From JABDMH01 sp965223215 (GTDB lineage Bacteria; Bacteroidota; Bacteroidia; Chitinophagales; Saprospiraceae), in the NCBI GenBank assembly GCA_965223215.1, contig CBDCVZ010000010.1, positions 4,774,001 through 4,838,000 of the forward strand: a stretch of 64,000 nt of DNA. Reading direction: 5' to 3'. Below the pieces are notes generated by a model that saw only the letters and a program-made list of their open reading frames with translations, searched no databases and had not been told where the DNA came from. Below, piece after piece: positions 38,100-47,731 of the stretch. Positions within the stretch are counted from its first letter, which is position 1, and each line of letters opens with the position of its first letter. Position numbers and translations under genes: made by a program.

Positions 38100-39030
38100 T
38101 AAGGTGCCTGAAATATCAGTGGTGGTCTGCGTGTACAATGAGGCGGAGAATATCCAATTGCTCTTGGATCGAATTCAGAGTGCTTTGACCGATCATAATT
38201 ATGAGGTGATTTATGTTGATGACGGATCTACCGATCAGACCTTGACGCTGCTGTTGAACGCCGAAAATCCCTTTCTTAAGACCATCGAACTGAGACGCAA
38301 TTATGGACAGAGTGCTGCCTTATCGGCCGGTATTGACGCCTGTCGTGGTACCTTCATCGTGACCATGGATGGAGACTTGCAAAATGACCCAACGGATATC
38401 CCCATGTTATTGCAAGTCTGTAAGAACGGAAATTGGGATCTGGTCGCGGGTGTTCGCAAGGATCGTAAGGATCATTGGTTTCGGACCATTCCCAGTAGGA
38501 TTGCAAATTTCATTATTCGTCGCAGCAGTGGGGTTTCCATTAAGGATTATGGATGCACCCTGAAACTCTTTCGACAAGAAATCGCAAAAGACCTGGGGAT
38601 TTATGGCGAACTACATCGCTTCATTCCAGTACTTGCGAATCTGGAGGGTGCACGGATTACTCAGGTTGAAGTGAAGCACCATGAACGATCTTATGGACAT
38701 TCAAAGTATGGAATGGGCCGGACCATCAAAGTGATCAGCGATTTGGTCTTAATGCTGTTCTTTAAGAAGTATTTTCAACGTCCAATGCACTTATTTGGCA
38801 ACCTGGGTTTGATCATTTTCATCGCAGGAATCGGTATAAATCTATATTTGCTCTGGCTCAAATTGCAGGGCCAGGACATCTGGGGTAAGCCCCTGATGCT
38901 TTTAGGAATCTTGTTTGTCTTAACCGGAATCCAACTGATCACCTTTGGTATATTCATTGAGTTGCAAATGCGAACCTATTATGAGTCTCAGAACAAGAAA
39001 CCATATCGAGTGCGTGCGGTGCATAGCTGA
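38089..39030 (+). CDS. polyprenyl-phosphate glycosyltransferase (GT2, ArnC/DPM1-like)
   Basis: A 313-residue enzyme. GT2 domain at residues 1-230: VVVCVYNEAENI, YVDDGSTDQTL and TMDGDLQNDPTDIP (D-x-D and QNDP motifs). Two C-terminal membrane helices follow (about 235-290). This layout matches undecaprenyl-phosphate sugar transferases such as ArnC and GtrB. Its start lies inside the GT39 gene, so the pair probably makes and uses one lipid-linked sugar. Confidence 0.9.
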   Translation: MKDSKVPEISVVVCVYNEAENIQLLLDRIQSALTDHNYEVIYVDDGSTDQTLTLLLNAENPFLKTIELRRNYGQSAALSAGIDACRGTFIVTMDGDLQNDPTDIPMLLQVCKNGNWDLVAGVRKDRKDHWFRTIPSRIANFIIRRSSGVSIKDYGCTLKLFRQEIAKDLGIYGELHRFIPVLANLEGARITQVEVKHHERSYGHSKYGMGRTIKVISDLVLMLFFKKYFQRPMHLFGNLGLIIFIAGIGINLYLLWLKLQGQDIWGKPLMLLGILFVLTGIQLITFGIFIELQMRTYYESQNKKPYRVRAVHS

Positions 39031-39135
39031 TTATCATCGCAATCGTTGGCCAGCGACACAGGGGATCTAATCGTTTTTCCACCGGCGATCACGCTTCACA
39101 GATGGAGCAATGGCCAAAATCGTCTCACGTTTGTG

Positions 39136-39143
39136 TAATTTTG
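39136..39143 (+). promoter_or_regulatory. -7 promoter element of the second CHAT gene
   Basis: TAATTTTG, exact match to TAnnTTTG. It lies 18 bp before the ATG at 39162 and inside the longest possible reading frame (from 39102), which argues that translation starts at 39162 rather than at 39102. Confidence 0.5.
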
Positions 39144-39161
39144 CAGCCCAAAATTTTTATA

Positions 39162-42122
39162 ATGATGAAGAGCAGACTCGCTTTGGCAACCATCTTAGTA
39201 GGTTGGCTGATTACTCAGTCACTCCATGGCCAGGTACAAGGATTTGATGATTATGATTGGCAACAGAAGGATAGCGTCATCACAACTTTATTTTATGGAG
39301 GTGCACTCAATGTATGCGATGTACTCATCGAGACCGCATACCAGGCTGAGCTAGGTAAATCACCCCAGGATAATAAAGCGATGGCCGTTTTTGCTAATTG
39401 GCAAGGCATTAGATATTTGGCGCATCAAAGCCTTGATACAGCTGAGCATTTCTTGTCCGAAGCATTGACCATTTATCAGGCTAATCCACCACTACAAGAC
39501 TCTGCCTACCGAGATGTATTGTTAAATCTAGGCGATCTAAAATCAGCTCAGGGAGCCTTTGAGGATGCAAGTGACTTTTATCGAAAGGCCGAGGCCGAGA
39601 TGGACAAAGGGAGTAAGCTCAACAAGCAACTGTATCTGAACACGTTGACAACCATTTTATCGAGCGAATTGCAAATCAATAATCTCGATCAGGCTGAAGA
39701 ATATGGTAAAAAGGCACTGGGTTTTGCACAAAAAAACTACGGTGAAAAAACGGATGAATATTTTTCTGCCTTGACCAATCTTGGCAAGATATATCAGCTA
39801 AAAGGACAAACCCGGCGAGCAGCAAATGTGATATTGCAAGCTTATGAATTAGCAAAAATTAATTTGCCACCCAACCATCGAAACTTACTGCTCTATGCAA
39901 ATTATGCAGCAGAGGTCCATGCCAGTCTGGGCAGGTTATCGGCCATGGGTGCGGTCTATGATGATATGATCGCTTTTTTTGAGGAAAATCCCAATGAGCA
40001 AGAATCGACCCTTTATCCAACGATACTCGAAAAAAAGGCCGCTTGGCATGAAGCAAAAAACGAGCTCGATACGGCCTATCAACTCTATAATCGCGCCAAT
40101 ATCTTATTGAGTTTACGAGCGGAGCGCACCAGTCCGGAATACATTCGGTCGGAGGTCAATATGGCAAACATCTTGCGCAAGCAGGAAAAGTATCTTGAAG
40201 CAGAGGGATACTATCAAAGTGCGCTTCAATACGCACCACAAGTTTATGGAGCGGACAGCTGGTCGATGGCTGTTCTTCAAGAAAATCTGGGTGACATGTA
40301 CATGGAAATGAGTGACTACAACAAGGCACTCGAACATCGGCAGGCTGCTTTGACGCTCTTTGAAATGCACCTGCAAGATGAAGATCCCACCTATGCGTTG
40401 GCGCTTCAGAAAATGGGTCAGACACATAGTGCCTTAGGTCTGGATTCCCTAGCTGGAGAAAATCTGAAACAAGCGCAAAAGATATTCAGGGATATTTATG
40501 GAGCGATCCATCCCTTGCTTTATGGTAACTGTTTGCGACTCATTAAACTTTACTGGGATCGTGATCAAGAGACGGTCTTGGAGAATTTGAAAACTGCGGG
40601 AGTTTATGCCAAATACGCTTTACTTGACAATATTGCCCTGCTGAGTAGTTCTGAACGTCGAGTAGTCTATGAGGAGATTGATGAACTGATTAATCTGTAC
40701 GCAAGCTTGGCGATACAAACGTCTAGTGACGAAGTTTTAGATGATTTATTGGCTTTGGTGACCGCAAAGAAAGTATCAAAAGCACAGAGTAATCTGGTCT
40801 CAATAGCAACCTTACAATCCAAGCACTCTACACAATTTCGAAAAGAGTATAACAATTGGCAAGAACTTCGAAAACATATTTTTGACAATCAAAATCTACC
40901 TGCGGCACAGCAAAAAAATACACAAAGCCGTCGGGATCAGGCCTGGGAAATACTAGCCAAGCTTGTGCCGGGATACCGCAATTTTGATCCCAAAATACCA
41001 TCCGGGTTTGAGGTTCGTAATAAGTTGCCAACAGGAGAGGTTTTTGTAGACCTGCTGGCCTTCAAGCCATATCAAGCGGTTACAAAAGACTTTGCAGAAA
41101 AAGAGGTTTTTGTGGCTTTGGTAAATCGTGGTCAAAGTCGTTCGCCAAAATTGATCCAACTCACCCTCAATCAAAATGCGTTATCGACCAGCCAATCAAG
41201 AAATCAAGCTGCATATTATCAACAACTCTGGGCCCCTATTGAGACATCGCTAGCGAGCGCCTTGAGAATTTACATTTCACCCGATCAAGTCTTGCACCGA
41301 ATTTCCTATTCCTCGTTGCCCACCAATGATGGGGGGTATGTGTTTGATAATTATCAAATTCAGCGAATCAATTCTGCGGTAGATTTATTTCAACTCAAGG
41401 ACATTACTCCACAGAAGGAAGCGTTGATTTATGCAGCACCCTCCTATTCAAGTACGGCCAATGCCGTGAGTCAAACAGAAAGCCAATACGATCTTCATAT
41501 CCCAAGTCAATTGGTAGGCACGAAGACTTCGCGCGACGAAATCTCTTTCTCTGCGAATTCGGGAAGTATTGGAGAGGCAAACGCCATCAAAAACCTACTG
41601 TCTAAAAAGAAATGGCAGGTTGAGAGTTTTCAAGATCAGCAAGTTTCCGTGCCGGGTATGCGCGAGCAACTACCAGGGGCTCAAGGAGTCGTTCATCTGG
41701 CGATGAAGGCATATTTTGTTCAACCTGATTCGACCAATGAATTAATGCTTACCTGTGGAATAGCGGCGACAGGAGCAAAAAGTGGTTGGACCGGAGATAC
41801 ATTATCAGGTATCATTTCCGCTTTGGAGTTGTCGGCCATGGACTTGCAAAATATTGATCTCTTAGTGATCGGGTATCATGAAATCAACTATGGTTCGTCA
41901 CTCGCAGCATTGCACCGAGCCCTAAAATTTGCCGGTGTTAAAAATATTCTTTTGACACTATGGGATGTACCTGCTGAGGGACGTCGTGCATTTTTCACGC
42001 TGTTCTATAAAAATCTTGCAAAAAACCAGTCGATCCACACGGCACTTTACAAGACAAAGAAGAAGATGCGCAAAAAATTTGACACCATCAATTGGGGTGG
42101 ATTTGTCTTACTCGAGTCTTGA
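39162..42122 (+). CDS. secreted TPR-CHAT protein with substituted His/Cys dyad
   Basis: About 986 residues from the ATG at 39162 (MMKSRLALATILVGW, signal peptide ending LHGQ). TPR repeats cover residues 30-480, then a coiled-coil-like linker and a CHAT domain. The dyad is lost: where the active paralogue has HFATHA, this one has HLAMKA (Lys at about 849), and where it has SACETSLG this one has GYHEINYG (His at about 906 in place of Cys). The C-terminal strand-helix elements (LLTLWDVPAEGRRAFFTLFY) are kept, so the fold is intact. Inferred to be a pseudo-protease that binds or regulates. It lies 6 kb downstream of the active paralogue and has no membrane helix at its end. Confidence 0.85.
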   Translation: MMKSRLALATILVGWLITQSLHGQVQGFDDYDWQQKDSVITTLFYGGALNVCDVLIETAYQAELGKSPQDNKAMAVFANWQGIRYLAHQSLDTAEHFLSEALTIYQANPPLQDSAYRDVLLNLGDLKSAQGAFEDASDFYRKAEAEMDKGSKLNKQLYLNTLTTILSSELQINNLDQAEEYGKKALGFAQKNYGEKTDEYFSALTNLGKIYQLKGQTRRAANVILQAYELAKINLPPNHRNLLLYANYAAEVHASLGRLSAMGAVYDDMIAFFEENPNEQESTLYPTILEKKAAWHEAKNELDTAYQLYNRANILLSLRAERTSPEYIRSEVNMANILRKQEKYLEAEGYYQSALQYAPQVYGADSWSMAVLQENLGDMYMEMSDYNKALEHRQAALTLFEMHLQDEDPTYALALQKMGQTHSALGLDSLAGENLKQAQKIFRDIYGAIHPLLYGNCLRLIKLYWDRDQETVLENLKTAGVYAKYALLDNIALLSSSERRVVYEEIDELINLYASLAIQTSSDEVLDDLLALVTAKKVSKAQSNLVSIATLQSKHSTQFRKEYNNWQELRKHIFDNQNLPAAQQKNTQSRRDQAWEILAKLVPGYRNFDPKIPSGFEVRNKLPTGEVFVDLLAFKPYQAVTKDFAEKEVFVALVNRGQSRSPKLIQLTLNQNALSTSQSRNQAAYYQQLWAPIETSLASALRIYISPDQVLHRISYSSLPTNDGGYVFDNYQIQRINSAVDLFQLKDITPQKEALIYAAPSYSSTANAVSQTESQYDLHIPSQLVGTKTSRDEISFSANSGSIGEANAIKNLLSKKKWQVESFQDQQVSVPGMREQLPGAQGVVHLAMKAYFVQPDSTNELMLTCGIAATGAKSGWTGDTLSGIISALELSAMDLQNIDLLVIGYHEINYGSSLAALHRALKFAGVKNILLTLWDVPAEGRRAFFTLFYKNLAKNQSIHTALYKTKKKMRKKFDTINWGGFVLLES

Positions 42123-42259
42123 TCCAAATTGCAAATATTGATCTGCATTTAGATTTATTTGTAAAAATCACTGGACCCCAGCCGCTCCGTGAAGTTATGT
42201 TCATATTTAACCTAACCTTAAGGCAGCACGAGATATCGTAGTACATCTATTTGTCGTCA

Positions 42260-42293
42260 TATACACACGGCAGTACTTTGGTTCATGTGTATA
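42260..42293. promoter_or_regulatory. inverted repeat ahead of a possible small membrane peptide
   Basis: TATACACA (42260-42267) and TGTGTATA (42286-42293) are perfect 8-bp reverse complements separated by 18 bp. No T run follows on either strand, so it is not a normal terminator. It ends 9 bp before the ATG of the 31-codon frame at 42303 and could be an operator or an RNA hairpin near the ribosome-binding region. Confidence 0.4.
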
Positions 42294-42302
42294 AAAAGGT
42301 GA

Positions 42303-42398
42303 ATGCAAACAAGAGAGATTGTTCAGGAAGTTGTTTTGGGAATATTGCTCTTATTAGTACTCCTAAATATCTTAACCCAATTTTGTTTTGTGATCTGA
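42303..42398 (+). CDS. possible 31-residue single-helix membrane peptide
   Basis: A short frame: ATG, charged head MQTREIVQEV, then an uninterrupted hydrophobic segment rich in Leu, Val and Ile (about residues 10-26), then TQFCFVI and TGA. AAAAGGTGA just before the ATG could act as a ribosome-binding site. It sits in the 340-bp gap between the second CHAT gene and the DPP-IV-like peptidase, just after an inverted repeat. Small single-helix peptides of this size occur as type I toxins or regulators, but nothing here proves expression. The rest of the gap shows nothing recognisable. Confidence 0.3.
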   Translation: MQTREIVQEVVLGILLLLVLLNILTQFCFVI

Positions 42399-42463
42399 CT
42401 TCATTTTTGTTGATCGGATACTGAATATTATATTCAAACGGGAGACACTGCGATCTGATCAAT

Positions 42464-44563
42464 CTAGGGTTTCATCAGTTTCTCAGAATTTTTAGGATGC
42501 GAAATGAAGTTTGATTCCCAGAATTTATTCGTCAAATTACTGAGATGCCTGCGTTTGGGACCGCCCCAACCATGTCTCTCGCCGGGATAGACCATCATTT
42601 CAAAATCTTTGTTGAGATCCTGCAATGCACTAATAAACTGCATGGTATTTTGCATATGCACATTATCATCCATAAGACCATGTACAATGAGCAGTTTTCC
42701 CTTTAGTTGATCGGCGTGCTTGATGGCGGAACCAAAATCATATCCGTCAGGGTTTTCCTGGGGTGTATCCATATAGCGTTCTGTATAGACATTGTCATAT
42801 AGCCTCCAATCTGTGACCGGAAATAAACTCACACCATGGGTAAAGTAATCGGCACCCTTGGTCAAAGCCAATGCAGTCAAGTAACCCCCATAGCTACCTC
42901 CAGTGATGCCTATTCTATTGCTATCGACAAAAGATTTTTCATGCAACCATTTTACACCTTCGATGTAATCGTGTAGTTCCCATTTTCCTAATGACCGGTG
43001 CATGTAGTCCAGTCCCTTTTTCCCAAACTTGCCACTAGCTCGGTGATCCATGACAAAAGTGATCACATCATTATTGGCGAAGAAATTATCAGCGTATGAT
43101 CGATAGCGGTTGCGAACATTAGGTGCATCAGGACCGCCATAAATCGAAAATACAACGGGGTAAATCTGACTGGCATTAAAGTTTTTGGGTAGAACCCAAA
43201 ATCCAGGTAGCTCAAAACCGTCTTCAGTGGAGATGGCCAAGGGTTCGACAACGATGCCAGCATCGGCATTGGGGTCATTGGTCTCGATATTAATTTTGCG
43301 AATTAGTTCACCCGATGTGGAGGCGAGATATGCTCCACCAGGACTTTCTAGTGATGAATATCTGCCGTAAAAATATTGCTGGTTTGGAGATAATCTGACT
43401 GAATGCCAACCACTTTGGTCAGTCAGTTTCTGGTAACCCCCACCGTTAAGGTCAGCTACGAAAAAATGCTGATCAACGGGATTTTCTCCAGTGCCGTAAA
43501 AGAATATTTTCCCCTGGGAGTCATTGATGGCTACGATGTCGGTGACTCGAAAATTGGCATCTGTTAATTTGGCCACCAATTGACCATTCTGATCATAACG
43601 ATATAAATTATACCAGCCGTCACGATTACTTCGAATAATAAAATCACCATTTTCTAAAAAGTCGAGTTCCTCAAAAAATTCAACCCAAGTAGGTTGGCTC
43701 TCCTCATAAATCACTTGGCGATGCCCGGTCTGAGGATCGGCTTTGATAATCTGCAAGGTATCTTGACCACGATTAACTTCTTGAAACAATAGAAACTGAC
43801 CATCTGGAGTCCAAAAAGGCAATGCTGAGTATTGATCTTTGTCAGCGTCTTCTTGCATCCAGGTGAGTGCACCAGTCTCAACATTAGCCACCCCAAATTT
43901 TACATTTGGGTTGGGATCACCTGCCTTTGGATAGTGATTTACCTCCAGGTCACCATGCGTGCCTTCGGATCGGAATAGGGTAAACTTAGGTACTGGGTTG
44001 TCATCAAAATGCAGAAAGGCAATGTGCTTGCTGTCGGGACTCCACCAAAATGCTGCATATCGAGAGGTGCGACCCAAGATCTCTTCATAGTAAACCCATG
44101 ATGCCCATCCGTTATAAATGGATTCGGACCCGTCGTGCGTCAGGCGTTTTTCGAGATGACTTTCTAGGTCAAAAGCATATAAGTCGTAGGCCTTTGTGTA
44201 CGCCACGGTTCTCCCATCCCTAGATATTTTGGGATTACGCTCCAAAGTAGGATCATTGGTTAGTCGCTTTTCGCCACCATCCGGTGTGATTAAAAATAGA
44301 TCGTTGTCTTGAACCACCACAGTACTGCTTGGAGAAGAGGATTCGGAAGGTTGGGATTCCAAATCCGACAGATTTCCCTTAAATACCTTTTCCTTACCCG
44401 TAGACAGGTCAATCAAGATGTTTTTTGTCATACCATCCAGATGTGATGAAATTAAGGCTTTATCTGTACCAAACCACTGATTGAATTCTTCTTGAGCGTA
44501 GATCGAATCATTCAAAATGATCAGTGCACAGATTGATCCAAAATAAATCACTAAATCCCTCAT
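42464..44563 (-). CDS. S9-family prolyl oligopeptidase (DPP-IV-like)
   Basis: A 699-residue secreted serine peptidase with signal peptide (residues about 1-22, ending YAQ). The N-terminal beta-propeller (DPPIV-N, residues about 60-410) has WSPDSKHIAFLHFDD; the alpha/beta-hydrolase domain carries the nucleophile in GGSYGGYL (Ser about 557), Asp in LMDDNVHM and His in GERHGWGG. Removes dipeptides, usually X-Pro, from peptides in the periplasm. Divergent from the acyl-CoA synthetase gene. Confidence 0.93.
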   Translation of the reverse strand: MRDLVIYFGSICALIILNDSIYAQEEFNQWFGTDKALISSHLDGMTKNILIDLSTGKEKVFKGNLSDLESQPSESSSPSSTVVVQDNDLFLITPDGGEKRLTNDPTLERNPKISRDGRTVAYTKAYDLYAFDLESHLEKRLTHDGSESIYNGWASWVYYEEILGRTSRYAAFWWSPDSKHIAFLHFDDNPVPKFTLFRSEGTHGDLEVNHYPKAGDPNPNVKFGVANVETGALTWMQEDADKDQYSALPFWTPDGQFLLFQEVNRGQDTLQIIKADPQTGHRQVIYEESQPTWVEFFEELDFLENGDFIIRSNRDGWYNLYRYDQNGQLVAKLTDANFRVTDIVAINDSQGKIFFYGTGENPVDQHFFVADLNGGGYQKLTDQSGWHSVRLSPNQQYFYGRYSSLESPGGAYLASTSGELIRKINIETNDPNADAGIVVEPLAISTEDGFELPGFWVLPKNFNASQIYPVVFSIYGGPDAPNVRNRYRSYADNFFANNDVITFVMDHRASGKFGKKGLDYMHRSLGKWELHDYIEGVKWLHEKSFVDSNRIGITGGSYGGYLTALALTKGADYFTHGVSLFPVTDWRLYDNVYTERYMDTPQENPDGYDFGSAIKHADQLKGKLLIVHGLMDDNVHMQNTMQFISALQDLNKDFEMMVYPGERHGWGGPKRRHLSNLTNKFWESNFISHPKNSEKLMKP

Positions 44564-44639
44564 TGTCTGCTTGTTATTTGAGGGCCAAGATAAGTAGACA
44601 CCTTCGTTTTTTGATTACATTTAAGGAAATACTAACACA

Positions 44640-46454
44640 ATGCAACCAACGCGCCTTTTTGACTTCATTCAATATCAACTTGATCATTTCCCCTGTGAAA
44701 AGGCGTTGAGTGATTTATACCTGGGAAATCTACGCTGCTACAGCATCAAGCAAGTCGAGGATATCAGCAATCAAATTGCACATGGACTCATTGCTCAGGG
44801 CCTACAAGCTGGAGATAAGGTAGCCATCGTAGTCTATCGAAATCGGGTAGAATTCACACTATTGGATCTCGCCATCCAAAAGGCAGGCATGATTAGTGTT
44901 CCGCTGTATCCCACAATCAGCCCCAGAGAATATGCCTATATACTTAATGATTCCACCTGTAAAGCCATCTTTTTTGGAGGTCAGGATCTTGGGGAAAAGA
45001 TCAAGCAGGCCCAACCCAAAGTTCCCTCACTAGCAAAGTTATTTTCCCTCGATGCAGAGCTTGGCTTTGTACATTGGGAAGCCGTTTGGCAAAATCAACC
45101 AACAACCTCGATTGGTGCTGACATCAGTCCCGAATCTCTGGCGACGATTATATATACCTCCGGTACGACTGGCAACCCCAAAGGGGTGATGTTGACCCAT
45201 ACCAATATCCTTGAAAATGTCAAATCAGTGCATGAGGTGATGCCACTGGAACCGGGACAAAGGGTGATGAGTTTTTTGCCTCTATGTCACATCTTTGAAC
45301 GCACTGCCTCCTTTTCATATTTGTACCAGGGGGTTCAGGTGACTTATACCGCATTAGACAATCTAGGGGGAGAGGAAGGAGATTTGCGTCGGGTGCAACC
45401 ACATTTTATGACCTGTGTACCTAGACTGTTGGAGAAAATCTATGAGAAAATCTACCAGAAGGGATTGGAGCTCACCGGCTTGAAACGAAAGCTGTTTTTT
45501 TGGGCCATGTCGCTCACCGATGATTATACTTATGACAAACAATATTCAGGTTGGGCCAAGATGCAACGTACGATTGCCGACAAACTAATATTTAGTAAAT
45601 GGAGGGAGGCCTTGGGTGGCTCAGTGGTAGGCATCATAACCGGTTCGGCACCATGTCCCGTCAAGATGGCCCGAGTCTTTTCAGCGGCCGGAATTCCGAT
45701 TCGAGAAGGATATGGTCTTACGGAATCTTCACCAGGACTGACCATCAACCATTTTACGGAAGGGATGGCGATGCTTGGCACGGTCGGCCCTGTTTTGACC
45801 AACGTCAAGATCAGAATCGATGAATCTGATGCTTTGTATCAGGATGGGGAAGGTGAAATTTTGGCAGCAGGACCAAACATTATGAAGGGATATTACAACA
45901 AACCAGAAGAGACAGCCCAGGTGCTTGAGGTGGTAGATGGTGAAACATGGTTGCATACCGGAGATGTTGGAAAAATCGTCAAGAACAGCCAAGGGGTGGA
46001 GTTTTTGAAAATTACGGATCGCAAAAAAGAACTCCTAAAAACATCTGGCGGAAAATATGTGGCTCCGGCTCCGATTGAGAATAAACTAAAGGAAGACATT
46101 CTGATAGAACAAGCCATGGTGGTTGGAGATGGAAGAAAATTCGTGTCAGCCATTATCGTACCGGCCGAAGAACCACTGCGGAACTACTGCCAGCACAAAG
46201 GAATCACCTGGAGTAGTTTAGAGAAAATGGTAGAGCTTCCTGAAATCATCTCTAAATATCAGAGCATTGTGGATCAGGTCAACCCAAACTTTGCCCGGTA
46301 TGAGCAAATAAAAAAATATTCGCTTTCAGATCAAGTTTGGGTGCCCATCAAAGAGGATGGTACCGAAGGTGAATTGACGCCCACGTTAAAATTGAAAAGA
46401 AGAGTTCTTACGCAAAAATATGCCGAGCAGATCGATAAACTTTATGCCCCGTGA
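44640..46454 (+). CDS. AMP-binding long-chain acyl-CoA synthetase
   Basis: A 604-residue ANL-superfamily enzyme. Motifs: YTSGTTGNPKGVMLTH (P-loop), GYGLTESSPG (adenylate binding), HTGDVGKI and the ITDRKKELLKTSGGKYVAP hinge. Length and C-terminal layout fit bacterial FadD15-like long-chain fatty acid-CoA ligases. It activates fatty acids for beta-oxidation or lipid synthesis; chain specificity cannot be read. The following gene begins within or just after its stop. Confidence 0.92.
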   Translation: MQPTRLFDFIQYQLDHFPCEKALSDLYLGNLRCYSIKQVEDISNQIAHGLIAQGLQAGDKVAIVVYRNRVEFTLLDLAIQKAGMISVPLYPTISPREYAYILNDSTCKAIFFGGQDLGEKIKQAQPKVPSLAKLFSLDAELGFVHWEAVWQNQPTTSIGADISPESLATIIYTSGTTGNPKGVMLTHTNILENVKSVHEVMPLEPGQRVMSFLPLCHIFERTASFSYLYQGVQVTYTALDNLGGEEGDLRRVQPHFMTCVPRLLEKIYEKIYQKGLELTGLKRKLFFWAMSLTDDYTYDKQYSGWAKMQRTIADKLIFSKWREALGGSVVGIITGSAPCPVKMARVFSAAGIPIREGYGLTESSPGLTINHFTEGMAMLGTVGPVLTNVKIRIDESDALYQDGEGEILAAGPNIMKGYYNKPEETAQVLEVVDGETWLHTGDVGKIVKNSQGVEFLKITDRKKELLKTSGGKYVAPAPIENKLKEDILIEQAMVVGDGRKFVSAIIVPAEEPLRNYCQHKGITWSSLEKMVELPEIISKYQSIVDQVNPNFARYEQIKKYSLSDQVWVPIKEDGTEGELTPTLKLKRRVLTQKYAEQIDKLYAP

Positions 46455-46519
46455 GCTATTTGTCACCTCGAGTAGGGCGACAGTTATTGCGTTATCAATA
46501 TACCGATCCAGCTCATATC

Positions 46520-47683
46520 ATGTGCGATTGTTTTCACCCCATCCCTCCATTCTTTCTTACCATCTTATCGACACTGTTAGCAATATTTCTGGGAGCTCTA
46601 AGCCTAGAGTGTCACGCTTCTGATGCCGGGAGCACCTATTATATTGAGGGCGTCATTGAAAAAATTCCGGCAGATGAGGGCAATGTGATTTTAGAGCAGT
46701 TCAATCCGATTAACCACGAACGCACTCCCGTTGATACAGCCCATATCACATCTGAAGGACATTATCGTCTGCAATATGCTTTCAAAGGTCCAGATCTCTT
46801 TCAAGTACATTTTCCCGGTCATCAAACCGTCACCATTGCTGTCGATGAGGGTCAGCGAGACATCCAACTGAATGTAGCAGGAAAACGCAATGGGGCAGTT
46901 TCGCTTACCGGATCACCTGATGCACAGCTGGTGATAAACTATGAGGCATTTCGACAAAAATCCTACAACAGACTGGTTAGACCGCCACACATTGCCATGA
47001 CGCAGGCCTTAAAAGCGGGAGACCAAGGGGCCGAAATGTCTGCGCTGGAAGAGTTCTTACACAACTTGAAGATCCATCGAAGTGAACTCCTCAACTACAC
47101 CGTTCATGAAATCGGGCCGACTGTAGCCCTCTATCGCACTGCATCAGATTGGACTGCAGATGATGACGTGTACCAATTAGAAGCACTTACCAAAGAGTTT
47201 TTGATCGCTCATCCCGATCTAGAAATGGGCAAGATCATGTCTGATCTGGTTGATGATTACAAAAGTGTAGCGGTCGGATCGAAGATGCCAGATCTCGTGG
47301 GCATGGCACCAAATGGGGAAATGCTAGATTTTCGTGATGCCAAAGGTACATTTACATTGATCGATTTTTGGGCTTCTTGGTGTAGACCGTGCCTTTTGCA
47401 AGTACCACATCTTAAGGCTACATACGATACATTTGCCGAAAAGGGCTTTCAGATATTTGGTGTATCACTCGATCACGAGGCTGAAAAATGGAGGGCTGCC
47501 ATTGAACAGTTTGAGTTGGATTGGCCCCAGATTTCCGATCTCTCCGGTTGGAAGTCGAACCATGCCCGAAGTTTCATGGTTAGCGCGCTGCCGCATAATC
47601 TATTGGTCAATTCTGATGGTCAAATTCTGGCCAAGAATCTCCATTATCAGGCACTGTCCAAAAAGCTCGAGGAACTGTTTTAA
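46520..47683 (+). CDS. secreted TlpA-like thioredoxin with DUF4369-type N-terminal domain
   Basis: About 387 residues from the ATG at 46520, which gives a compact signal peptide (PFFLTILSTLLAIFLGALS). A GTG at 46451 that overlaps the acyl-CoA synthetase stop (GTGA) is the alternative and would place 35 residues before the hydrophobic core. The N-terminal beta-domain (residues about 40-130) is DUF4369-like; the C-terminal AhpC-TSA/TlpA domain has WASWCRPCLLQVPHLK with WCRPC as the redox motif. Predicted periplasmic disulfide reductase. Confidence 0.85.
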   Translation: MCDCFHPIPPFFLTILSTLLAIFLGALSLECHASDAGSTYYIEGVIEKIPADEGNVILEQFNPINHERTPVDTAHITSEGHYRLQYAFKGPDLFQVHFPGHQTVTIAVDEGQRDIQLNVAGKRNGAVSLTGSPDAQLVINYEAFRQKSYNRLVRPPHIAMTQALKAGDQGAEMSALEEFLHNLKIHRSELLNYTVHEIGPTVALYRTASDWTADDDVYQLEALTKEFLIAHPDLEMGKIMSDLVDDYKSVAVGSKMPDLVGMAPNGEMLDFRDAKGTFTLIDFWASWCRPCLLQVPHLKATYDTFAEKGFQIFGVSLDHEAEKWRAAIEQFELDWPQISDLSGWKSNHARSFMVSALPHNLLVNSDGQILAKNLHYQALSKKLEELF

Positions 47684-47703
47684 GTTAAGTGCGGCCAAAA
47701 AAT

Positions 47704-47731
47704 GCAACTTTGTTGCGAAATTGTTCGTAAC
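47704..47731. promoter_or_regulatory. two overlapping inverted repeats upstream of merC-like gene (putative metal-regulator operator)
   Basis: First repeat: GCAAC TTT GTTGC (47704-47716), a perfect 5-3-5 palindrome. Second, overlapping: GTTGCGAA ATTG TTCGTAAC (47712-47731), matching at 7 of 8 paired positions. The right half of the second runs into TAACTTTG (47728-47735), an exact -7 promoter match. A Fur/Zur-family gene lies two genes on, so these are plausible operator sites for it, placed to block the promoter. Binding is inferred. Confidence 0.55.
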
